A stretch of 49,357 nt of DNA from JBFFXF01 sp041569895 (GTDB lineage Bacteria; Planctomycetota; UBA8108; JACQVS01): the NCBI GenBank assembly GCA_041569895.1, contig JBFFXF010000013.1, forward strand, positions 1 through 49,357, given 5' to 3'. Below the pieces are notes generated by a model, which was not told the DNA's origin, searched no databases, and saw only the letters and a program-made list of their open reading frames with translations. Shown here piece by piece: positions 42,703 to 49,357 of this stretch (the first letter of the stretch is position 1; every line of letters begins with the position of its first letter). The position numbers and the translations under genes are program-made.

Positions 42703-43157
42703 CTGTACGAGCAGACCTCGAGGAGGTTCCCCTCCGGATCCCGGAAGTACACGATGCGCTTCCTCGCGCCGCCCTCGTAGGTGACCTGCTCCGCCGGCAC
42801 CATCTCGACGTCACTCAGGAGCTCGACGCCCGCGGCGCGGAGCGCGTCGGCCATGGCGCCGACGTCGCCGACCCGAAACGCGATGTGCCGGATGCCGGGC
42901 ACGTTCGGGACGCCGAGCGCCTCCGGCCGGCGCGAGGCCGGCGACCGGTAACGGATCAGCTCGACGCGCGCGGTGCCCTCGAGCGCCTCCAGGTAGACCA
43001 CGTCTCCCTCGACGCCCTCGAGTCCGGTCACGCGGTCGACCCAGTCCCCACGGATCGACACCGTCCGCGAGATGCGAAGCCCGAGAACGCCGGTGTAGAA
43101 CTCGAGCATGCCGTCGAGGTCCTCGACGACGATGTTGACGTGGTCGACACTCTCCAT
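42699..43157 (-). CDS. VOC (glyoxalase/dioxygenase superfamily) protein
   Basis: 152 residues from the ATG at 43157. Two beta-alpha-beta-beta-beta modules: MESVDHVNIVVEDLDGMLEF with YTGVLGLRI, then IRHIAFRVGDVGAMADALRA with RIVYFRDPEGNLLEV. Possible metal ligands are the His of DHVNI, a Glu in ARVELIRY, the His of RHIAF and the Glu of NLLEV. Superfamily members act as isomerases, dioxygenases or resistance proteins; which one is not visible. First gene of the unit with the transporter and the fusion. Confidence 0.88.
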   Translation of the reverse strand: MESVDHVNIVVEDLDGMLEFYTGVLGLRISRTVSIRGDWVDRVTGLEGVEGDVVYLEALEGTARVELIRYRSPASRRPEALGVPNVPGIRHIAFRVGDVGAMADALRAAGVELLSDVEMVPAEQVTYEGGARKRIVYFRDPEGNLLEVCSYS

Positions 43158-43192
43158 CCGATCACCCGGCGCGAGCGCGGCGCGGTCCGCGC

Positions 43193-43477
43193 TCAGTATT
43201 CGGACTCCTCTCCGAGGAGAACGGTGACGGGAAGGAGCGCCGAGTCGACGACCAGACTGAAAGGCCAGTCGACCGCCCGGGCGAACCGTTCCCATCCACT
43301 GTCGGTGTGCCGCATGATGTACGTGTCGAGCGCGGTGCCGGCGTACGGCTCGTAGACGCCGTAAAACGCCGTCTGCGTCGAGCCACAGCCGCCGAGCGCG
43401 AGGAGCGACACGACGAGCGCCGCGGCGGCGATGGCTCTCCCTGCGGTGGTTTTGGCGGTGGTTCCGCGGTGTCGCAT
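43193..43477 (-). CDS. YceK/YidQ-like lipoprotein
   Basis: 94 residues from the ATG at 43477, which has an excellent ribosome site (GGGAGGGAG). Lipoprotein signal AIAAAALVVSLLALGGC with lipobox LGGC. The mature part has the DUF1375/YceK pattern: PYAGTALDTYIM and AVDWPFSLVVDSALLPVTVL. Homologues are small outer-envelope lipoproteins of unknown role in many Gram-negatives. It precedes the VOC gene by 35 bases on the same strand. Confidence 0.82.
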   Translation of the reverse strand: MRHRGTTAKTTAGRAIAAAALVVSLLALGGCGSTQTAFYGVYEPYAGTALDTYIMRHTDSGWERFARAVDWPFSLVVDSALLPVTVLLGEESEY

Positions 43478-43581
43478 ATCTCCCTCCCGCTGCCGATCCA
43501 GGTGCTTACCTCGCACGGTCCGACGTCGTCCGCAAATCGGCCGGCCATTGTCCCGGCGCGCGCCGTTCCTCCCAATTCGAA

Positions 43582-43610
43582 TTGACAGCGAATCGAGGTG
43601 TCCCTAAGGT
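43582..43610 (+). promoter_or_regulatory. Promoter with consensus -35 for the dockerin-like gene
   Basis: Exact TTGACA, 17-base spacer and TAAGGT. The predicted start near 43617 leaves a leader of about 60 bases. The minus strand carries the YceK gene start 105 bases away. Confidence 0.6.
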
Positions 43611-43676
43611 TGAGCACGGGTCAGGGGCCCGGGCGAGCAGAGGGCAGTACCGGTCCCGTCGAAACAGGGAGCTGGA

Positions 43677-45008
43677 ATGAACGCGCGCACCATCGTCTTC
43701 CTCGTCGGACTGTCCGGAGTCTTCTTCCCGGTCGAGCGCTCGCTCTCGGGCGTCCCCGAGGCGTATGACCTCGCGGTCCCGGCCTCCGTCCTCGACTCGC
43801 TCGAGGTGGTCACGGACGGCAGCGGCGACGACCTGAACGGCGATGGCGTGCCGGACAACTCGCTCGGGACGATCCTCGGATCGCTCGAGCCGCTGATCGG
43901 CGACATCAACGAGATCATCCGGGAGTCGATCGAATCCGGCGACCTCCTGCTCGGCGCTGCCTGGCCGGATCTGCCGATCTCGATCCCCGACTCGAACGAC
44001 GTGACGACGGATTTCTTCCTGCTGGAGGACGAGGACGGGAATCCGATGACCCGCGAGCGATTCCTGGTACGCCGCGACTCCTTCGTCGAGGGCACGGGGA
44101 CGCCGCGTTTCCGCGTCACCGGCGGCGAGGTCGCCGCGCGCCAGTGGGCGGCCGGCCCCGTCGAGTTTCCGCTCGAGCTGCCGCTCGCCGGACTGAGGCT
44201 GGACCTCATCATCAAGCGGGCGAGCGTCCGGGGGACGCTCTCCGCCGTTGGCGACGGGATCGCCGTCGCCAACGGCACGCTCAGCGGTGTGGTCTCGCTC
44301 GCTGACTTCTTCGCCGCGATCAACGCGTTCCTCGGCTCGGAGGCCTGCGGCTGTCTCCGACTGCGCGGGCCGTTGCTCGTCCTCGACGAGGGGACGGGGG
44401 CATGGAGCTGCAGCAACACGTTCGACGACATGTGCGGGCGCAACGATCCCTGCTCGACGATCGCGAGCCTCTGCTCCCTCGCGCTCGGAATCTTTCTCAA
44501 CAACGCCGACATCGACACCGACGGCGACGGCGAGCCGGACTCGCTGAGCGCGTTTCTCCGGGTGCGCCTCTCGGGCGCCAAGCTGGTCGGCCTCGCCGGG
44601 CCGGCGGACTGCAACGAGAACGGCGTTCCCGACGCGGATGACATCGCCAGCGGTCGATCGGCTGACGAGGACGGCAACGGCATTCCCGACGAGTGCGTCC
44701 CGCCGGTGACCGGAACGCCGTTCCACCGCGGCGACCCCAACGACGACGGCAACTTCGACCTCTCCGACGGCGTGGCGATCTTCGGGTTCCTTTTCCTTGG
44801 AAACGAGGCGCCAGGCTGCCTCGAGGCGGCCGACGTCAACAACAGCGGCACGGTCGACATCTCCGATGGCATCTCGATCCTCAACCACCTCTTCCTCGGC
44901 GGACCGCCGCCCGCGGACCCGGGACCGCCGGGCCGCCCGTGCGGCGTCGACCCGGACGAGCCAGGCTCGCCGGCGGACACGGGCTGCGAGGCGTACGAGA
45001 ACTGCTGA
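43677..45008 (+). CDS. Secreted Ca-binding protein with dockerin-like C-terminal repeats
   Basis: 443 residues from an ATG after GGGAG. A short N-terminal hydrophobic segment (IVFLVGLSGVFFPV) is probably a signal peptide. Residues about 50-300 are beta-rich with a Cys cluster (ACGCLRL, SCSNTFDDMC, DPCSTIASLC). Asp-rich calcium repeats follow (NNADIDTDGDGEPD, NENGVPDADDIASG, ADEDGNGIPDEC). The end has two dockerin-type EF-hand-like repeats, GDPNDDGNFDLSDGVAIFGF and DVNNSGTVDISDGISILNHL, each closed by FLFLGN or FLGG, then a Cys-rich tail. This ending is common in planctomycete secreted proteins and may serve as an anchoring or sorting domain. Function of the main part unknown. Confidence 0.88.
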   Translation: MNARTIVFLVGLSGVFFPVERSLSGVPEAYDLAVPASVLDSLEVVTDGSGDDLNGDGVPDNSLGTILGSLEPLIGDINEIIRESIESGDLLLGAAWPDLPISIPDSNDVTTDFFLLEDEDGNPMTRERFLVRRDSFVEGTGTPRFRVTGGEVAARQWAAGPVEFPLELPLAGLRLDLIIKRASVRGTLSAVGDGIAVANGTLSGVVSLADFFAAINAFLGSEACGCLRLRGPLLVLDEGTGAWSCSNTFDDMCGRNDPCSTIASLCSLALGIFLNNADIDTDGDGEPDSLSAFLRVRLSGAKLVGLAGPADCNENGVPDADDIASGRSADEDGNGIPDECVPPVTGTPFHRGDPNDDGNFDLSDGVAIFGFLFLGNEAPGCLEAADVNNSGTVDISDGISILNHLFLGGPPPADPGPPGRPCGVDPDEPGSPADTGCEAYENC

Positions 45009-45025
45009 GCAGCTTGGCCGCCGCC

Positions 45026-45175
45026 CTCTCGTCCTCGTCCTCGGAGTCGGAGTCGGTATCGGTCATCGGAGTCGGTATCGGCCATCGGTATCGGCCATCG
45101 GTATCGGAGTCGGTCACCGGACTCCGCAACCAGAGCCCTCGAGGACGGGAACGGGCACGGGAACGGGAACGGGCC
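45026..45175. repeat. Modular composite repeat between convergent dockerin-like gene and uppP
   Basis: CTCGTCCTCG end (45028-45042), TCGGNN hexamers (45043-45115), conserved core (45118-45147), and GGGAAC/GGGCAC hexamers to 45175. The last G tract touches the uppP stop codon (45177). The core differs from the copy at 36929-36958 at 4 of 30 bases. Confidence 0.9.
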
Positions 45176-45176
45176 C

Positions 45177-45953
45177 TTACCCCCGCAGCGACAGATACAG
45201 CGCGAACGCCATCGCCGCGGCGAGGTTGTACCACCCGAAGACGTGCAGGCGGCCCGTCCTGACGAAGCCGAGCAGCGTGTGGATCGCCGCCAGGCCGGCC
45301 ATCAGCGCGACGCCCATGGCGAGCGCGAGCGCCCCGGCGCCTCCCATGCGTTCGAGATCGGCTCCGGTCATGTCGAGCGCCGTCTTGAGACCCGCGCCCG
45401 CGATCAGCGGGATCGACAGCAGGAACGAGAAGCGAAAGGCCTCCTCGCGATCGAGGCCGAGCCAGAACCCGCAGACGATCGACGACCCCGATCGCGACAC
45501 GCCCGGGAAGATGGCCAGCGCCTGCGCGCATCCGACGAGCAGGGATCGTGCCGGCGTCAGGTCGACCCAGCGGCGCTCGCCGCCCCGACCCCGGCTGGTG
45601 ACCAGATACGCGAACGAGAGCGACCAGCCGCCGACCACCCACCACGCGTCGATCCCGGAGCGCCACGACGACAGCGCGTAGCCGAGCACGACGCCGGGCA
45701 CCGTCGCCAGGACGATCAGCGCGATGGCGCGCCCGCGGCGAGGCCGCCGCACGAGCGCGGCGATGTCGCGCCGAAAGTAGATGAGCACGGCGGCCAGTGT
45801 CGCGACATGGAGCGCGACGTCCATGGCGAGTCCGGCCTCGAACGCGAGGACCTCCTTCATGGCGATGAGGTGAGCGCTCGAGGAGATCGGCAGAAACTCG
45901 GTCAGTCCCTGGACGAGACCGAGGAGCGCGCTCTTCCACCAGTCCGGGGTCAC
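45177..45953 (-). CDS. uppP: Undecaprenyl-diphosphatase
   Basis: 258 residues from a GTG at 45953 that overlaps the preceding stop (GTGA). Both family signatures are present: GLVQGLTEFLPISSSAHLI at the N-terminus with the catalytic Glu, and FPGVSRSGSSI near residue 155. About eight membrane helices. It dephosphorylates undecaprenyl diphosphate on the outer face of the inner membrane and recycles the carrier for peptidoglycan and surface glycan assembly. Coupled to two GDP-sugar genes, it may help supply the lipid carrier for their glycan. Confidence 0.95.
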   Translation of the reverse strand: MTPDWWKSALLGLVQGLTEFLPISSSAHLIAMKEVLAFEAGLAMDVALHVATLAAVLIYFRRDIAALVRRPRRGRAIALIVLATVPGVVLGYALSSWRSGIDAWWVVGGWSLSFAYLVTSRGRGGERRWVDLTPARSLLVGCAQALAIFPGVSRSGSSIVCGFWLGLDREEAFRFSFLLSIPLIAGAGLKTALDMTGADLERMGGAGALALAMGVALMAGLAAIHTLLGFVRTGRLHVFGWYNLAAAMAFALYLSLRG

Positions 45954-46945
45954 CGCTTCGCGACCTCGCCGCGCCACCACTCGAGGAGATCGACCACCGT
46001 CCTGTCGAGCGGGATCTCCGGCCGCCAGCCGCACACGCGCTCGAGCTCCGCCGCCGATCCCGTCATCACCGGGACGTCCCTCGAACGCCGCAGCCCCAAC
46101 GACATGCGCGTCGTCACCGGCGTGCGCGCGTGAGAGAGCATCATGTCGAGCGCCTCCCGAAGCACCACGGCGCGACCGCTCGCCACGTTGTAGGTGCCCG
46201 AGGGCACGGCGCCCTCGACCGCGAGCCCGTACGCGCGACAGACGTCACGCACGTCGATGAAGTCGCGGGCGACGTCGAGGTCGCCGGTCTCCACCACCGG
46301 TTCCTGGAGGTCCGCCTCGGCTCGCGCGATCTGACGCGCGAAACTCGAGAGGGCGAATCGCGGCGACTGGCCCGGTCCGACCTGGTTGAACGAGCGAAAG
46401 ACGACCAGGGGCCGCCACTCCTGGCGCGGCGACCCCGCGACGCAGCGGGCGATCAGCTCGGCGCCGAGCTTGGTGTTGCCGTAGACCGTCCGGGGACCGA
46501 GCGGCGCGCTCTCGTCGATCGGCGCGTCGCCGCGAATGTCGTAGACATGCGCCGTCGAGGCCAGCACGACGCGGCAGATTCGCTCCGGGTCCGCTTCGGC
46601 GAGGGCATCGAACAGCGCGCGCGTTCCGTCGACGTTCGTCCTCCAGGCCGCCAGCGGCGCGCTCTCCGCCTCGGAGACGTGACTCACGGCGGCGAGGTGA
46701 ACGATCGCCCCGGGCTTCGTCTCCGAGATCACCTCACGCGCCGCATCGACATCCGGGAGGACGAGCTCGCGCCACGACGACCCCTCGCGGTCGGACGGCG
46801 CCTCGCCTCTCGTCGTGAGCGTCACCGTGTGCCCGCCGCGCCGGAGCTCGGTCTCGAGGTGCGTGCCGACGAAACCGCGTCCGCCCGTCACCAGCACGCG
46901 CTGCGGCACTCCGCGCGAGTCTCGATGGTGTCCGGCTCGGCTCAT
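45950..46945 (-). CDS. rmd: NAD-dependent epimerase/dehydratase, probable GDP-4-keto-6-deoxymannose reductase
   Basis: 331 residues from an ATG overlapping the gmd stop (ATGA). Short-chain extended fold: nucleotide loop VLVTGGRGFVGTHLE, IVHLAAVSHVSEAE, a Thr in LASTAHVYD, and catalytic YGNTK (YxxxK). Substrate-side RSFNQVGPGQ matches the reductases for GDP-4-keto-6-deoxy-mannose and dTDP-keto sugars. Placed after gmd, it likely reduces the Gmd product to GDP-D-rhamnose; GDP-fucose synthase is less likely, as the fold lacks its typical motifs by eye. Activity is inferred from context plus family. Confidence 0.8.
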   Translation of the reverse strand: MSRAGHHRDSRGVPQRVLVTGGRGFVGTHLETELRRGGHTVTLTTRGEAPSDREGSSWRELVLPDVDAAREVISETKPGAIVHLAAVSHVSEAESAPLAAWRTNVDGTRALFDALAEADPERICRVVLASTAHVYDIRGDAPIDESAPLGPRTVYGNTKLGAELIARCVAGSPRQEWRPLVVFRSFNQVGPGQSPRFALSSFARQIARAEADLQEPVVETGDLDVARDFIDVRDVCRAYGLAVEGAVPSGTYNVASGRAVVLREALDMMLSHARTPVTTRMSLGLRRSRDVPVMTGSAAELERVCGWRPEIPLDRTVVDLLEWWRGEVAKR

Positions 46946-47955
46946 CGCCCGGTCACGGTCGACGGGGGCAGGTCGGCGGCGGATTGCTCGCACAGCTCCC
47001 GTTGCGCGAGCTCCAGGTCGTGGTCCACCATCATGGCGACCAGGCTCTCGAAATCGACGCGGGGCTGCCAGCCGAGCTTCTCCCGGGCCCTCGAGGAGTC
47101 GCCCCGCAGGCAATCGACCTCGGCGGGACGCTTGAGCGACTCGTCGACCGCCACGTGGCTCTTCCAGTCGAGTCCGACCCGCGCAAACGCGGCGACGACC
47201 AGATCCTCGACCGAGTGCGACACGCCGGTCGCGACGACGTAGTCGTCGGGCTCGTCCTGCTGCAGCATGCGCCACATCGCGTCGACGTAGTCGCCCGCGA
47301 AGCCCCAGTCACGCTGCGCCGACAGGTTGCCGAGCGCGAGCTTCTCCTGCAGCCCGAGCTTGATCCGCGCCACGGCGCGCGTCACCTTCCGCGTCACGAA
47401 CTCCTCACCGCGCCGCGGTGACTCGTGGTTGAACAGGATCCCGGAGCACGCGAAGATTCCGAAGCTCTCCCGGTAGTTGACGGTCATCCAGTGGCCATAC
47501 GCCTTGGCGACGGCGTACGGCGATCGAGGATGGAACGGCGTCGTCTCTCGCTGAGGCGTCTCGCGCGCCTTGCCGAACACCTCGCTCGACGACGCCTGAT
47601 AGAAGCGGATCGACGGATGGACCGTGCGGATCGCCTCGAGCACGTTGGTGACGCCGAGCGCGGTGATCTTCGACGTGCATGTCGGCTCCTCCCACGATGC
47701 GGCGACGAACGACTGCGCCGCGAGGTTGTACACCTCGTCCGGCCGCGTCGAGACCAGGAGACGCGTGAGCGAGCCCGGGTCGGTCAGGTCGCCGTGCACG
47801 AGCTCGATTCGATCCAGGAGGTGCGCGATGCGGAAGTAGTTCTTCGAGCTCGACCGCCTCACCATGCCGACGACGCGATAGCCCTCGGAGAGCAGCAGCT
47901 CGGCGAGATAGGAGCCATCCTGGCCGGTGATTCCGGTTATCAGCGCTGTCTTCAC
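46942..47955 (-). CDS. gmd: GDP-mannose 4,6-dehydratase
   Basis: 337 residues from a GTG with AGGAGA 6 bases upstream. Gmd motifs: ALITGITGQDGSYLAELLL, EVYNLAAQSFVAASWEEP, FYQASSSEVFGKARETPQ, catalytic SPYAVAKAYGHW (YxxxK), ILFNHESPRRGEEFVTRKV, and NLSAQRDWGFAGDYVDAM. It converts GDP-D-mannose to GDP-4-keto-6-deoxy-D-mannose in the cytosol using bound NADP. It opens the unit with the reductase and uppP. Its substrate is what the fusion protein at 37049-41647 would make. Confidence 0.97.
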   Translation of the reverse strand: MKTALITGITGQDGSYLAELLLSEGYRVVGMVRRSSSKNYFRIAHLLDRIELVHGDLTDPGSLTRLLVSTRPDEVYNLAAQSFVAASWEEPTCTSKITALGVTNVLEAIRTVHPSIRFYQASSSEVFGKARETPQRETTPFHPRSPYAVAKAYGHWMTVNYRESFGIFACSGILFNHESPRRGEEFVTRKVTRAVARIKLGLQEKLALGNLSAQRDWGFAGDYVDAMWRMLQQDEPDDYVVATGVSHSVEDLVVAAFARVGLDWKSHVAVDESLKRPAEVDCLRGDSSRAREKLGWQPRVDFESLVAMMVDHDLELAQRELCEQSAADLPPSTVTGR

Positions 47956-48148
47956 GAGGTCTCCTGTGTCCGCCGGAGTCAGCCGTGATTACTGGAACTC
48001 GAGGGCCGCGCCACCGGCACGATAGCACAAGTCGATATCGTATTCATCGGCGAACGGAGCCCGCGCCCCCACCCCGACCGCTCGTCTGCGGCGCTTTCCC
48101 CTTCACCTCCCCGGCGCGGGTGGGACAATGGAGGGACGAGGCGCCTCG

Positions 48149-49357
48149 ATGACCCCCTTCACTGCCGCTCATCCGGAAACGGGAGACCCCGCGCGCGGCG
48201 CTCCGGACTTGCGCTTGCCGTCGCGGTATGTGCCGGTACGACTGCTCGGCCAGGGCGGGCAGGGGTCCGTGTGGGAGGCGCGCGACCGGCGCGATGGCCG
48301 GTCGGTGGCGCTGAAGATCGTCGCCCCCGATGCCTCCGGCCCGGCCGCGGATCGCGCGGCCGACCTCGCCCGGGAGTTCGAGGTGCTCTCGCGCGTCGTG
48401 CACCCGGCGATCGCGCGGGTTCTCGACTTCGGACGGCTCGGGCCCACCGGCGAGAACTCGCCGGCGGCGGCCGGAGTCTACTTCACGAGCGAGCTCATCG
48501 AGGGCGTCGACGTGCTCGAGTGGTTCGTCCACAACGCCATCGAGGCGCACTGGGACGCGGCCCGCTCCATCGCCGAGCAGGCGCTCGGCGCCCTGCACGG
48601 CATTCACCGAGCAGGATACATTCATGGAGACGTCAAGCCCTCGCACCTCCTGGTGACGGGCGATCCCGGCGACGGACCGCGCGTCAAGCTGGTCGACTTC
48701 GGCTCCGCCGCGCTCTCCGCGGGCGATCCGTCGCGCTGGACGACGCCGGCCTACCGCCCACCTGCAGATCTCGGCGGCGACGGCCGGGCGCGTGATCTCT
48801 ACGCCCTCGGATTGACGCTCTTCCATGCCTTCGCCGGCAGGCTGCCCTTCGAGATCGGCGACGACAGGGCGATGTCGCGGTGGAAGGCGGCCGGACGTCC
48901 GGCGCGTCTGTCGGAGTGGCTGCGCGACCCGCCGCCCGCTCTCGAAAGACTGATCGCGGGACTCACCGCCACCGCCGCCGGTGAACGATTCGAGGACGCG
49001 CTCGACGCGCTGCGCGTCCTCGGCCGGAGGACGGTGCTCCGCTTCGATCGCACGCGGCCTCTGGGCGACACGGCGATGCACGGCCGTGACGCGGACTCGG
49101 AGGGCATCGTCGGCGCGCTCGAGGCGGGTGCCGCGACGGTTCTCCTGAGCGGCCCGCGCGGCTCGGGAACCACCCGCCTCGCGAGCGCGGTCGCCTCGGC
49201 GCTCCAGGTGCGCGGCTGGTCGACGGTGTCGATTCGATCCGGCGAGATCACCCGCGGGCTCGGCGAGCTGATCGACGTCGCGGGCGCGCCGGCGTCACTC
49301 GTCGAGGGCGGGGGCGATGGCGAGGAGGACGGACCGGTGGCGCTCCTCGAGGCGCTC
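48149..49357 (+). CDS. Ser/Thr protein kinase with C-terminal NTPase-like domain, cut by right edge
   Basis: 403 residues are visible from the ATG at 48149 (GAGG 8-12 bases upstream; an in-frame ATG at 48128 is possible); no stop before the edge. Kinase domain: LLGQGGQGSVWEAR (Gly loop), VALKIV (Lys), catalytic loop HGDVKPSHLL (near 160), VDFGSA. The usual HRD Arg is Gly and the metal-binding Asn after KPxx is His, so activity may be altered. From about 320 a P-loop-like GPRGSGTTRL occurs, in which the Walker Lys is replaced by Thr. The layout is like large kinase-AAA signalling proteins such as PknK. No transmembrane segment so far. Confidence 0.85.
   Translation, partial: MTPFTAAHPETGDPARGAPDLRLPSRYVPVRLLGQGGQGSVWEARDRRDGRSVALKIVAPDASGPAADRAADLAREFEVLSRVVHPAIARVLDFGRLGPTGENSPAAAGVYFTSELIEGVDVLEWFVHNAIEAHWDAARSIAEQALGALHGIHRAGYIHGDVKPSHLLVTGDPGDGPRVKLVDFGSAALSAGDPSRWTTPAYRPPADLGGDGRARDLYALGLTLFHAFAGRLPFEIGDDRAMSRWKAAGRPARLSEWLRDPPPALERLIAGLTATAAGERFEDALDALRVLGRRTVLRFDRTRPLGDTAMHGRDADSEGIVGALEAGAATVLLSGPRGSGTTRLASAVASALQVRGWSTVSIRSGEITRGLGELIDVAGAPASLVEGGGDGEEDGPVALLEAL

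Noticed and set aside
41648..42814. Upstream extension of the fusion frame to 42814 (1921 residues)
   Set aside because: The extra part is out of frame with the symporter gene that clearly occupies that region; the start at 41647 overlaps its stop as expected for coupled genes.

Overview
The window is high-GC bacterial chromosome with dense, mostly real operons. A C-terminal pair of Ca-binding dockerin-like repeats ending in FLFLGN/FLGG (protein at 43677-45008), many HEAT, FHA and GAF proteins of unknown role, a SecA-like/M50/HlyD export cluster and an AroD-AroE fusion together suggest a Planctomycetota-type organism. That placement is inference from gene style; no rRNA or tRNA gene is present to confirm it.

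Layout. 1-6890 (minus): a leftward unit of GAF-HlyD adaptor, M50 protease-HlyD fusion and a shortened SecA-like ATPase, then a repeat block and an edge-truncated pectate-lyase-like beta-helix protein. 7131-8042 (minus): a secreted thioredoxin-like protein interrupted by an in-frame TGA followed by a SECIS-like hairpin, a selenoprotein candidate. 8268-17039: an FHA membrane protein, a HEAT lipoprotein, a glycosyltransferase and a run of envelope proteins of unknown role around a bifunctional-nuclease-family protein. 17058-20323 (minus): a three-gene MacB/LolCDE-like ABC system. 20761-23850 (minus): PilT-type ATPase and AroDE. 23851-24923: about 1 kb without a gene, holding a strong promoter and a run of hairpins ahead of rho. 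24924-28708: rho, riboflavin synthase and a divergent MoeA-like protein. 29070-36695: a coiled-coil membrane protein and a small membrane protein, then the rod-shape operon mreB-mreC-mreD-mrdA-rodA. 37049-43477 (minus): a giant fusion that appears to carry all three enzymes from fructose-6-phosphate to GDP-mannose, preceded by a bile-acid-symporter-family transporter, a VOC protein and a YceK-like lipoprotein. 43677-45008: the dockerin-like protein. 45177-47955 (minus): gmd, a GDP-keto-deoxymannose reductase-like gene and uppP, coupled by start/stop overlaps. 48149 to the right edge: a Ser/Thr kinase with an attached NTPase-like domain.

How it fits together. The fusion enzyme plus gmd and the reductase form a route from fructose-6-phosphate through GDP-mannose to a GDP-6-deoxyhexose (probably GDP-D-rhamnose) for surface glycans. 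UppP recycles the lipid carrier and MreBCD/PBP2/RodA build the wall, so much of the window serves the cell envelope.

The most unusual structural feature is a dispersed, modular simple-sequence repeat. At least eight intergenic gaps are filled by combinations of degenerate hexamers (GGGNAC, TCGGNN), AGAGAC/AGAGATC and GACCAGAC units and short CTCGTCCTCG / CGAGGACGAG ends. The GGGNAC blocks meet the G-quadruplex pattern and three of them end within about ten bases of a stop codon.
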